Assembly: GCA_019422905.1 (NCBI GenBank)
Contig: JAHZCM010000009.1
Coordinates: 1 to 17,856, forward strand
DNA from: Oscillospiraceae bacterium
GTDB lineage: Bacteria; Bacillota; Clostridia; Oscillospirales; Acutalibacteraceae
DNA length: 17,856 nt
Reading direction: 5' to 3'
The position numbers and the translations under genes are program-made. Below the pieces are notes generated by a model that saw only the letters and a program-made list of their open reading frames with translations, did no database searches and was not told the origin of the DNA. Of this stretch, positions 6,847 through 13,480 are shown piece by piece (position 1 is the first letter of the stretch; each line of letters opens with the position of its first letter).

Positions 6847-8142
6847 CTATTTCCGCTGCCTTGCGGGCGCTCTCCGCATCGTCCTTCTTTCTCCGAAAAC
6901 GCAGCCGGAAAGCAGGAAAAGCGCCAGAATATTGGGAATCGCCATCACGCCGTTGAAAGCGTCGCAGAAGGAAAGCACGCCGGTAAACGGCAGAATACAG
7001 CCGAGAAAGCACGAAACCGCCGCAAAAAACACGTAAATACGCCGCCCGGCGGCGCCGGCCGACGGCACAAGACAGCGCAGGGCGTCCATGCCGTAGCAGC
7101 TCCATGCCACGACGGTGGCAAAGGCGAAAAGCGCCATGGAAACGGACACCGCCACATGGCCCGCGCTGCCCAGCACAGCGGAAAAGGAACGCAGCGTCTG
7201 CTCCGCCCCGTCCCCCGCCGCCGGGGAAACCAACAGGCAGAGCGCCGTGATCGTACACATCAGGATCGTATCGATAAACACCTGCAGCGCGCCGAGCGTG
7301 CCGATCTGCTCCGGCGTTTTGTCCGCTGCGCGGGCCAGCGCAAACGTGCCGCTGCCCAAGCCCGCCTCGTTTGTGAACACGCCGCGGGACACGCCGACGC
7401 GCATCGCAGTCACCATGCCGAACGCGCCGCCCACGCCTGCCCGCCATGTAAAGGCCTCGCGCAGCATCAGGCTGAACGCCGCAGGGATTTGCGCCCGCCG
7501 CAGAACCAGCACCGCTGCGCAGGCCAGAAGGAACAGCCCGGCCATGAACGGCACGAGCTTTTCCGTGACATGCACCGCCTTTTTCAGCCCGCCGCGCACG
7601 CAGAGCACCAGCAGCCCTGCCGTGAGCAAGCCGGCCGCCCACGGCGGAATGCCCACGCCGCCGAGCGCCGCCGAAACCGCGCCGGTCTGTGCCATGGTGC
7701 CCATGCCGAGCGCGGAGAGCACGCAGCCTGCGGCGTAAATTTTGGCGGCATGCTTTCCGAGCGCCCGCCGGATATACCCCACTGCGCCGGGCATATCCGC
7801 AGAGGAAAATTTCGCCGCGAGCACGCCCTCCGCATAAACGGTCATCATGCCGAAAAAGGCGGAAATCCACATCCAGACAATTGCGCCCGGCCCGCCTGCC
7901 GTGAGCGCCGCCGCAACGCCGATGATATTCCCGGTGCCTAGGGAGCCGGCCAGCGATGCGGAAAGCGCCTGAAACGCCGAGATCCGCTCCCCGCCCGTTT
8001 CCTGCCCGCGCAGCGCGTCCGCCGCCATGCGGGGCAGCTTCCAGAGCTGCATAAACCGGCCCCTGAGCGTAAACCACACGCCGGCCGCGAGAATCAGCAG
8101 CAGGATGTGCGGCCCCCAGAGCACCGTACGCAGCAGGCTCAC
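6847..8142 (-). CDS. AGCS-family sodium:alanine/glycine symporter
   Basis: The 431-residue polytopic membrane protein matches the alanine/glycine:cation symporter family. The family signature GSLGTGNIIGVAAALTAGGP is at 66-85, and a second conserved block, GVSRGVFTNEAGLGS, is at 250-264. About ten hydrophobic helices are visible. The protein imports small neutral amino acids, usually alanine or glycine, driven by sodium; the precise substrate cannot be read from sequence. It is slightly shorter than the common 450-480 residues. Start is GTG at 8142, overlapping the amidase stop as GTGA, with GGAG about 9 nt upstream, so translation is probably coupled to the amidase. As a partner of two wall-modifying enzymes it could recover alanine released from peptidoglycan, which is inference. 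Confidence 0.92.
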   Translation of the reverse strand: MSLLRTVLWGPHILLLILAAGVWFTLRGRFMQLWKLPRMAADALRGQETGGERISAFQALSASLAGSLGTGNIIGVAAALTAGGPGAIVWMWISAFFGMMTVYAEGVLAAKFSSADMPGAVGYIRRALGKHAAKIYAAGCVLSALGMGTMAQTGAVSAALGGVGIPPWAAGLLTAGLLVLCVRGGLKKAVHVTEKLVPFMAGLFLLACAAVLVLRRAQIPAAFSLMLREAFTWRAGVGGAFGMVTAMRVGVSRGVFTNEAGLGSGTFALARAADKTPEQIGTLGALQVFIDTILMCTITALCLLVSPAAGDGAEQTLRSFSAVLGSAGHVAVSVSMALFAFATVVAWSCYGMDALRCLVPSAGAAGRRIYVFFAAVSCFLGCILPFTGVLSFCDAFNGVMAIPNILALFLLSGCVFGERRTMRRAPARQRK

Positions 8143-8678
8143 AGAAAGCAGCTCCGCCCGAGATATTCACAGACGGAGCGCGCAAGGTTTTCAGCGATCA
8201 GCGCGACATTGTCCCGTATCCACGCCTCGTCCCGCACGTTGTCGTGGTAGGCCAGCTCCACAAGCACCGCCGGCGCGCTGGTCTTTGTGATCTCCCGAAG
8301 CCTTGCTGTCGCCACCGTGCTGACGAGGTCGGCATCGGGATAGATGCTGCGCAGATTGTCGGAAATAATGTCCGCGGCGCGCTTGCCCGCTGTGCTGTAC
8401 GGATAATAGTAAACATCCGGCCCGCGCAGCTTGCCCGCAAGCCCTTCCGGCGCCGCGTTCGAATGCAGCGCAAGGTGCAGGTCGTAGTGTCCGGCATTCG
8501 ACTCGCGGATCGCCTGCCCCAGCGCCGTATCCGGCGTATTGCGTGTAACCGCAATGCCGTTTTGCTCCAGAAACGGCGCCAGACCGTCGGCAATCTGATT
8601 CATCCAATACTGCTCGTCGCCGGTCGTGACGTATTTGTTAAAGGGCTGCAGGGAGGGGCTCAAATAGACCATCAGCAT
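8139..8678 (-). CDS. N-acetylmuramoyl-L-alanine amidase (Amidase_3, YLSPS subfamily)
   Basis: The 179-residue protein is a compact Amidase_3 domain with no signal peptide. Likely zinc ligands and catalytic residues are E22 (GDEQYWMN), H72 (LHSNAAP) and E141 (LVELAYHDN). The first histidine of the usual GHGG motif is missing: the equivalent region reads YLSPSLQPFN, as I recall for a clostridial amidase subgroup, so it may be a family trait rather than damage. Predicted reaction: cleavage of the bond between muramic acid and L-alanine. An in-frame ATG at 8693 exists, but ATG 8678 is preferred, with GGAG 9 nt upstream and homologue-like start. It lies 24 nt after the deacetylase stop and overlaps the symporter by 4 nt. 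How a leaderless protein would reach the wall is unclear. Confidence 0.85.
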   Translation of the reverse strand: MLMVYLSPSLQPFNKYVTTGDEQYWMNQIADGLAPFLEQNGIAVTRNTPDTALGQAIRESNAGHYDLHLALHSNAAPEGLAGKLRGPDVYYYPYSTAGKRAADIISDNLRSIYPDADLVSTVATARLREITKTSAPAVLVELAYHDNVRDEAWIRDNVALIAENLARSVCEYLGRSCFL

Positions 8679-8702
8679 TGCGGAACACTCCATTCATGAG
8701 AA

Positions 8703-9545
8703 TTAACCCAGTATGCGGCTGAAAAAAGCATCGCTGCTTTCGCCCGACGGGCGCAGGTACCGCCCGAGATTGATCAGGCTTTCCGGATCGCGCGTCACCG
8801 TGCTCGTTTTCTCCGCGCACGACAGTGTAACGGCAAAGCCGATCTCACGGATAATCTCCGGCTCTCCCTCGCTGACCGCGCCGAACGGGTATGCAAACAG
8901 CACCGGCGCGCGTCCGAGGTTTTCCGCCGCCTTTTCCTGAAAAAGCTGGACATCCTCCGTCAGCATTTCGCGGTATTCATCCATGGATTCACTGGAAAGG
9001 CGCTTTGTCCCGAGCCGCGCACCGTCCGAGCTGTGCAGGTCGTACGTGTGGTTCCCCATCTCCACAAGACCGGAATCCTGCATTTCGCGCAGCATCTCCC
9101 ACGTGCAGTGGGCGTAATACGGGCTTTTGTCCGGCGTTTGCGTATACAGATCCACACATTTGCCGATGGGCGAGATCACAAATTTCATACCATACTGCTT
9201 CGCGGCAGGAAACGCATAGAGGTAGTTGTTGTAATAGCCGTCGTCAAAGGTGATGAGCACCGGCTTTTCAGGCAGCGGCGTGCCGTCTCTCGTATAGCGG
9301 ATCAGGTCCTCGGAAAGCACCGCCGTATAGCCGTGGCTTTTGAGCCACCGGAAGTCATTTTCCAGCTCCGTCGGAGAAATCACATACTTGCCGAGGCGGC
9401 CGCTGTCATCGATAACGGCATGGTACATGATAACCGGCAATTGCACGCCGCTGTCCGCTGCAAAAACGGTAAGCAGCGCGCCGAACACACCGATTACACC
9501 CACGGCCAGCACCGCCGTTGCCATATAGCGAAGCCACCGCTTCAA
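8703..9545 (-). CDS. Membrane-anchored polysaccharide deacetylase (NodB domain)
   Basis: A 280-residue carbohydrate esterase family 4 type protein. A basic N-terminus (MKRWLRYMATAV) and one hydrophobic helix (about 9-29) give a membrane anchor or signal peptide. The catalytic domain shows VIMYHAV (38-44), motif 1 TFDDGY (99-104) with the base and metal aspartates, motif 2 H166/H171 (NHTYDLH) for the metal, and motif 3 AYPFG (218-222). Such enzymes remove N-acetyl groups from peptidoglycan or other surface glycans; the substrate is not determined here. Start: TTG at 9545 has GGAG at 8 nt; GTG codons at 9551 and 9563 are alternatives with poorer sites, the longest giving 286 residues. First gene of the deacetylase-amidase-symporter set; no convincing promoter was found in the 180 nt upstream. 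Confidence 0.9.
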   Translation of the reverse strand: MKRWLRYMATAVLAVGVIGVFGALLTVFAADSGVQLPVIMYHAVIDDSGRLGKYVISPTELENDFRWLKSHGYTAVLSEDLIRYTRDGTPLPEKPVLITFDDGYYNNYLYAFPAAKQYGMKFVISPIGKCVDLYTQTPDKSPYYAHCTWEMLREMQDSGLVEMGNHTYDLHSSDGARLGTKRLSSESMDEYREMLTEDVQLFQEKAAENLGRAPVLFAYPFGAVSEGEPEIIREIGFAVTLSCAEKTSTVTRDPESLINLGRYLRPSGESSDAFFSRILG

Positions 9546-9725
9546 ATTCACAACTCCATACACCGGAAATACGCCTGCCTTTCTGCATGTTTACAGGACA
9601 GTATATGGAGCCGTACAGGCCGGTTATGCAAGAAGGAGCGGCCGCCGCAAAAATCAGCCGAACGCACCATGCCGTCAGACGCGAGCGCCGCCGTTTTTCC
9701 GATGCGGCTTCAATCCGCCGAAAAC

Positions 9726-9763
9726 AAAGCACACCGGATACTTTGCTTTCTCCGGTGTGCTTT
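9726..9763 (-). terminator. Terminator after the CD3324-like gene
   Basis: A perfect 13-bp stem (9726-9738 and 9751-9763) around a 12-nt loop begins 12 nt after the HTH gene stop on the minus strand. It is followed there by GTTTTC, a short T-rich tail. The region between it and the deacetylase start (about 9564-9725) holds no recognised gene. Confidence 0.72.
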
Positions 9764-9775
9764 CGCTCTTTTCTC

Positions 9776-10057
9776 TCAATCCGTTTCTTTTCTGCCGGCA
9801 TACACGATTTTGCGGATGCTTTCGGGCGACAGGCCAAACTCTATAGACAGCGCGTCAAAGCCCGCACCCTCCCGGTATCTTTGGCAAATGCGGCGGTTTC
9901 GCTCGCAGTAATACGCCCGCGCGCCGCTCTTTTCTCCCCATCCGCTCTTCTCCGCCGCCTGTGGGATGTAAATCGCTTCGCCGGAAGCATATTTCTGAAT
10001 TTCCCGAAGCAGTTTATCCGGCAAAATGTCTGCGGCGTTTTTATATTTCATCTTCAC
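9776..10057 (-). CDS. Small helix-turn-helix protein, CD3324-like
   Basis: The 93-residue protein resembles the clostridial CD3324 family: N-terminal NAADILPDKLLREIQKY, a central YIPQAAEKSGWGEKSG segment, and a C-terminal helix-turn-helix (ALSIEFGLSPESIRKIVYAG, about 69-88). The HTH half is similar to Mor-type and resolvase-type DNA-binding tails. It probably binds DNA, but no target or physiological role is known to me. The start is GTG at 10057 with GAGGG at 6 nt; an ATG two codons on (10051) is possible and matches homologue starts. It overlaps the upstream gene by 17 nt in another frame, so the two are co-expressed and perhaps coupled. It might regulate its own operon through the promoter dyad at 11145-11196; that is conjecture. 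Confidence 0.8.
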   Translation of the reverse strand: MKMKYKNAADILPDKLLREIQKYASGEAIYIPQAAEKSGWGEKSGARAYYCERNRRICQRYREGAGFDALSIEFGLSPESIRKIVYAGRKETD

Positions 10058-11099
10058 CGTTTTCCCTCAAAAAATCCGCAAGGCTGCCGTACTCCCGGAA
10101 CCGCACGCCGTGGGCGGCCAGCTTTTCCCGGATGCGCACGCGCGCCGCCCCGCAGCGCGCGGCAAACGCATGGAGGTCGTTTTCGTCAAACGCGCCGAGC
10201 AGATCCCGCTCCTCCTCCGTCACAAGGCCGCCCAGCATGCCGATGTCCGCCTGGAGATAACCCGCCCACGAGAATGCGTTGCGCGCGTCGCCTTGCGCGC
10301 AGAAATACGCGATGCGCCGCCACGTGTAGGACAGCTCCTCATACCATCCCTCAAGTGCTTCCGGCGCGGGAACCGGTTCACCGGACAGCGGCAGAAGCCC
10401 CGCGAGGAATTTCCGCACCACGGCGATCATATCATGGCACACGGAGAGAATTTCCCCCGCAGTTTTGGCGCTGTACAGCCTTTTCTGCAAGCCGATATAG
10501 CCCGCCGGCACGGTTTCGAGCGTTTCCAAAAGCGGCGTTGGGTCATCGGTACCAATCTCGCCCCGCTTCAGGTACGTGCCGTTCACAGCGGCAATCGATT
10601 CGCCGAGCAACTGGCTCAAAAAGCGCGCGCCCATACGCAGCGCGCCGAGGCTCTCCTCAAACGCCATGCGCGCGTAAAGCTGCATCGCCTCGTCCAGGCG
10701 CTTCGCGACGATGCGGCAGACATAAGACATGTCCGCGAGATTGCGGAACAGCGTTTCCCTGAGTGCGTAAAAGCGGCGCTTTTCCGCCTCGCTCTCCGCC
10801 CAGAGCACCTGCCCCTCAGCAAGCACGAAGGTAATCGTATCCCGCAGGGCGGCGATGCTCTCAAGCCGTTCCCACGGGATTGCGAAGTAATCGTAGCCGA
10901 CGCCCTCCACCGTGAACGCCATTGCAGCCTTTTCTCCCGCCGCTGTTTTCGGCACGAAAAACTGCAGCGCCGTACAGTCGCCGTCGCCGGGCGTTTTGTT
11001 TGCAAACCGGTCGCCGACAATCAGCGCGATCTCGCCCTTGTGCTTCGTTTGCGCGTCCCGAATCGCCCAATCGATGATTTCTTTTCCGTAAAACGCCAT
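10041..11099 (-). CDS. Nucleotidyltransferase-like protein of unknown function
   Basis: A 352-residue cytoplasmic protein without membrane segments. Its N-terminus (MAFYGKEIIDWAIRDAQ, then IALIVGDRFANKTPGDGDCTALQFFVP around 25-50) has the layout of a minimal nucleotidyltransferase domain as in clostridial nucleotidyltransferase-like proteins, but the expected paired catalytic aspartates after the glycine loop are not clear (LQF at that position), so enzymatic activity is doubtful. The remainder (about 105-352) is helical with charged residues, similar to the C-terminal helical half of aminoglycoside adenylyltransferase-like proteins. The ATG at 11099 has AAAGGG 9 nt upstream; an ATG at 11108 is an alternative. 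It is transcribed from a promoter within a dyad (11170-11199) and overlaps the CD3324-like gene. Confidence 0.75.
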   Translation of the reverse strand: MAFYGKEIIDWAIRDAQTKHKGEIALIVGDRFANKTPGDGDCTALQFFVPKTAAGEKAAMAFTVEGVGYDYFAIPWERLESIAALRDTITFVLAEGQVLWAESEAEKRRFYALRETLFRNLADMSYVCRIVAKRLDEAMQLYARMAFEESLGALRMGARFLSQLLGESIAAVNGTYLKRGEIGTDDPTPLLETLETVPAGYIGLQKRLYSAKTAGEILSVCHDMIAVVRKFLAGLLPLSGEPVPAPEALEGWYEELSYTWRRIAYFCAQGDARNAFSWAGYLQADIGMLGGLVTEEERDLLGAFDENDLHAFAARCGAARVRIREKLAAHGVRFREYGSLADFLRENGEDEI

Positions 11100-11144
11100 G
11101 ATGATCATCCCTTTCCCTGTTCTGAGCGGCTTTTCCATATGCAG

Positions 11145-11196
11145 AAAGCACCGTCCCTTTTCCGCTCTCATTATAGCCGGAAAAGGACGGTGCTTT
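11145..11196 (-). terminator. Long dyad: terminator of the hydrolase gene and possible operator
   Basis: Arms 11145-11164 and 11178-11196 pair over 19 positions with one bulged C, around a 13-nt loop. It lies 17 nt after the alpha/beta hydrolase stop and could end that transcript, although the following T-run is weak (CTTTCT). The dyad also contains the -10 and most of the spacer of the next promoter. Confidence 0.6.
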
Positions 11197-11199
11197 CAA
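11170..11199 (-). promoter_or_regulatory. Promoter of the NTase-like/CD3324 pair, inside a dyad
   Basis: On the minus strand TTGAAA (11199-11194) and a perfect TATAAT (11175-11170) are separated by 18 nt. The -10 sits in the loop of the long dyad 11145-11196, and the spacer covers one arm. The start codon at 11099 is about 70 nt downstream of the -10. Confidence 0.68.
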
Positions 11200-11213
11200 T
11201 TCCAAAAAGGATT

Positions 11214-12353
11214 CTATTCATTTTCTCCCTGCGGCACGGTTTCAGGCTCCGTTTCCGGTTTTGTCTCCGCCGGTTCCACGGCCGCCGCTTCCGGCACGGT
11301 CTCCGGCACTTCCTGCGCTTCGGATGCGGCCTTTTCGCTCATTTCCTGCGCGGGCGCTTCCGCTGCCGCCGCATCCTTCCCGTCCGTCTGTTGAGGTAGG
11401 TACTGCGCAAGGAAGCGATAAACGTCCTCAAAAACCTGATCGCTGTTGACCTCTGTGACAAGCGCATGGCGAATGCGCGGGTAAAGCGTCGTCGTGACGT
11501 TATGCCCGGTCTCGCGCAGCTTTTTTTCGATTTTCCGCACGCCCTTGCCTCCGCCGCCGACCGGGTCGTCCTCACCGGAAATCAGATAAACCGGCAGCCT
11601 TTTCGGCACACGGCGGTACCATTCGTCGGTGTTGACCGCATGCAGCAGCGTGCCCAGGTCTATATAGCCCTGCACGGTCAGCGGGAAGCCGCAGAGCGGG
11701 TCGTTCTGAAAACGGTCGACCTCCTCCATCTTGCTCGTTACCCAATCGTACGGCGTGCGGTTCGGCTTGAATTTTCTGTTATAAGGGCCTGTTGCGATCT
11801 GCTCAAGATACGGCAGCTTGGCTCTCCCGCCCTTCGATTTTTTCAGCATGTTGAGATAGACGCGCTCCGCCTTCCAGACGCTCTCCGGGATACCCGCGCT
11901 CGTGCCCATAAAAACGGCGGCGGTCAGCGATGCGCCGTAGGCTGCGGCGAATTCCCGCGCGATGAACGAACCCATGCTGTGGCCCATCAGGAAGTACGGC
12001 AGTTCCGGATATTTTTCGCGCATGATGGACTGCAGGTTCCGCACGTCCTCAACAACATTATAGAGGCCGCCGCAGTCTCCGAAATGGCCGTACAGCGCGC
12101 CGGAGGAAACGCTCCGCCCGTGCCCGAGGTGGTCGTTGATCGCCACGACAAAGCCGCGCTGCGCCATATAGGCGCAAAACGGCTTATACAGCGCGCTGTG
12201 CTCCGCCATACCGTGCGAAATCTGCAAAACCGCGACAGGCTCCGTATCCGGCTCATACAGCCGCGTGAAAATCTTGTTTTGGGGTGTGCAGGAATTAAAG
12301 GTGAATTCAGAAGCTCTCACAGTTTTCAATCCTTTGCTGATTATTTTCTCCAT
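11214..12353 (-). CDS. Alpha/beta hydrolase, monoacylglycerol-lipase-like, with acidic tail
   Basis: A 379-residue serine hydrolase of the S33/lysophospholipase group. Visible motifs: oxyanion HG at 47-48, DHLGHGRS (74-81), nucleophile elbow GHSMG (124-128, S126), acid D263 (GEDDPVG) and H296 (RIRHALV). Such proteins cleave monoacylglycerols, lysophospholipids or related esters; the substrate is not known here. The domain ends near residue 321. The last 58 residues are an Ala/Glu/Pro/Thr-rich tail (14 Glu, few Lys) with no counterpart in typical family members. No signal peptide. ATG at 12353 has only a weak GGAAA nearby. It follows trhA by 34 nt, a gap with two small palindromes, so the two are probably co-transcribed. 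Confidence 0.88.
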   Translation of the reverse strand: MEKIISKGLKTVRASEFTFNSCTPQNKIFTRLYEPDTEPVAVLQISHGMAEHSALYKPFCAYMAQRGFVVAINDHLGHGRSVSSGALYGHFGDCGGLYNVVEDVRNLQSIMREKYPELPYFLMGHSMGSFIAREFAAAYGASLTAAVFMGTSAGIPESVWKAERVYLNMLKKSKGGRAKLPYLEQIATGPYNRKFKPNRTPYDWVTSKMEEVDRFQNDPLCGFPLTVQGYIDLGTLLHAVNTDEWYRRVPKRLPVYLISGEDDPVGGGGKGVRKIEKKLRETGHNVTTTLYPRIRHALVTEVNSDQVFEDVYRFLAQYLPQQTDGKDAAAAEAPAQEMSEKAASEAQEVPETVPEAAAVEPAETKPETEPETVPQGENE

Positions 12354-12358
12354 TTTCC

Positions 12359-12387
12359 GTTACGGCGATACCGTAACCGGTATACCG
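12359..12387. repeat. Two short palindromes between trhA and the hydrolase gene
   Basis: GTTACGG and CCGTAAC (12359-12365 and 12371-12377) form a 7-bp stem with a 5-nt loop, followed at once by the 10-bp palindrome CGGTATACCG (12378-12387), which abuts the trhA stop. No T-run follows on either strand, so this is more likely a processing or binding site than a terminator. Confidence 0.5.
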
Positions 12388-13089
12388 CTAAATCACGATG
12401 GTGTAAACCGAAAAAGCATGCAGCACGCTGCCAAGGAGGACAAAAATGTGCCAAACCGCATGCATATACGGCACCTTTTTCCCGAAGCCGTACGCCGCGA
12501 TGCCTACTGTATAAGCGATGCCGCCGGCGACAAGGCATATAAGGCCGGGCGCCGGCATCCGCTCGAACACCGTTTTGACCGCGAAAAGCACGGCCCAGCC
12601 CATCGCGACATAGCAAACCATGGAAAGCGCCTTGAAGCGCTCTATGCTGATGGCGTTCAGCACGATGCCGAGGACCGCCGCGCCCCACACCGCGCCAAAC
12701 AGTGCAAGGCCCGCCGTGCCCCGGATGCAGCAGAGCGTGATCGGCGTGTAGGTACCGGCGATCAGAAGATAGATCGTGCAGTGATCCAGCACGCGGAAAA
12801 CACGTTTTGCGCGGTTGACGTTCAGCGCATGATACACCGTGGAAACCGTATAGAGCAAAATCATCGTGCCGCCAAAAACGCTGACGCTCACGACGTTGAC
12901 CGGCGTCTTTTCACAAAACACCAGCAGAAGCACCAGCGCCGCCACGCCAAACAGCGCCGCTGCGCCGTGAGAAACCGCCGAGAAGATCTCCTCGCCCAGC
13001 GAATACAGCGGCAGGCTCAGGCGCTCCCTGTCCGCCCTGCGCCAAACCTTTCTCGCCGGCTCCGCATATGCGGTGCGCATCTGTGCCAT
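12388..13089 (-). CDS. trhA: Hemolysin III / PAQR-family membrane protein TrhA
   Basis: A 233-residue protein with seven predicted membrane helices of the hemolysin III (YqfA/TrhA, PAQR) family. Conserved metal-site residues are present: SAVSHG with H41, STVYHAL with H87, LDHCTIYLLIAGTYTP with D102 and H103, and HAVWHIFVLLGSVLHAF with H210, H214 and H224. The family shares a fold with adiponectin receptors and ceramidases; bacterial members have been linked to membrane lipid homeostasis, and hemolysis is not a reliable function. ATG at 13089 has AGGAGG 8 nt upstream and a strong promoter at 13171-13199. It is first in a probable operon with a lipase-like hydrolase, which fits a lipid-related role by inference. 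Confidence 0.93.
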   Translation of the reverse strand: MAQMRTAYAEPARKVWRRADRERLSLPLYSLGEEIFSAVSHGAAALFGVAALVLLLVFCEKTPVNVVSVSVFGGTMILLYTVSTVYHALNVNRAKRVFRVLDHCTIYLLIAGTYTPITLCCIRGTAGLALFGAVWGAAVLGIVLNAISIERFKALSMVCYVAMGWAVLFAVKTVFERMPAPGLICLVAGGIAYTVGIAAYGFGKKVPYMHAVWHIFVLLGSVLHAFSVYTIVI

Positions 13090-13170
13090 TTCACATGCCT
13101 CCTTTTCCGTTTGTGCAAAATCTCATTTCAAAATTGATTTCATTTCGTTTTAAAAACCAGATTTGTTTAT

Positions 13171-13199
13171 ATTATAAGCCGGATATATGTAAATTTCAA
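13171..13199 (-). promoter_or_regulatory. Promoter of trhA
   Basis: On the minus strand TTGAAA (13199-13194) and a perfect TATAAT (13176-13171) are separated by 17 nt. The -10 is about 82 nt before the trhA ATG, in an A/T-rich stretch unlike the surrounding GC-rich sequence. Confidence 0.8.
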
Positions 13200-13264
13200 G
13201 AGGGTATTTCTTAATAAAACCTAAAAAATTATTCCATTTTCTCCACAATCTACAGGCAGGCCCG

Positions 13265-13293
13265 TTGACTTTTTTATTTTTCCATGCTAAAGT
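13265..13293 (+). promoter_or_regulatory. Promoter of the ABC exporter genes
   Basis: TTGACT (13265-13270) and TAAAGT (13288-13293) are separated by exactly 17 nt. Transcription would start near 13300, giving a leader of about 180 nt before the GTG start at 13481. Confidence 0.68.
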
Positions 13294-13312
13294 GATAGTA
13301 CCGTCATAAAAA

Positions 13313-13339
13313 GCGCCGGGAATCCGTGTTTTCCGGCGC
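13313..13339 (+). repeat. Leader hairpin 1 of the ABC operon
   Basis: GCGCCGGGAA (13313-13322) pairs with TTCCGGCGC (13331-13339) over 9 bp with one bulged G. It would form right at the 5' end of the transcript. No T-run follows. Confidence 0.55.
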
Positions 13340-13357
13340 AGTATATTACGTTGTGAA

Positions 13358-13386
13358 GGGCACGGGAGGCTCGGTTTCCCGCGCCC
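13358..13386 (+). repeat. Leader hairpin 2 of the ABC operon
   Basis: Arms 13358-13367 and 13377-13386 pair at nine of ten positions (one A-C mismatch) around a 9-nt loop. The stem is almost entirely G/C. Confidence 0.55.
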
Positions 13387-13414
13387 GCTTTCGCTGTGCA
13401 ATCGGCACGGCGCA

Positions 13415-13463
13415 GATACGCGGCGGAGGAAGAAGAGGCGCCACCCCGAATTTCCCGCGTATC
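13415..13463 (+). repeat. Leader inverted repeat adjoining the Shine-Dalgarno site
   Basis: GATACGCGG (13415-13423) and CCGCGTATC (13455-13463) are perfect 9-bp complements separated by 31 nt. The right arm ends immediately before GGAAAGG (13464-13470), the ribosome-binding site of the first ABC gene. It could influence translation as RNA or bind a regulator as DNA. Confidence 0.55.
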
Positions 13464-13480
13464 GGAAAGGTTGGTATTTT

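Larger units (their letters stand above)
13090..13480. other. Intergenic region between divergent trhA and the ABC exporter genes
   Basis: This 391-bp gap contains the two divergent promoters (13171-13199 minus, 13265-13293 plus) and a roughly 180-nt plus-strand leader with three inverted repeats. The trhA side is A/T-rich, while the leader side is very GC-rich. I see no convincing coding sequence: reading frames exist on both strands, but they cross promoters and hairpins, lack ribosome-binding sites and have Arg/Trp-rich, low-quality compositions. Confidence 0.6.

Noticed and set aside
9564..9725. Promoter search upstream of the deacetylase
   Set aside because: TTGCAT and TATACT occur on the minus strand but are 20 nt apart, too far for a confident sigma-A call.
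10026..11399. 457-codon open frame on the plus strand
   Set aside because: Runs through the NTase-like gene, the promoter dyad and the start of the hydrolase tail; Arg/Phe/His-rich and motif-free.
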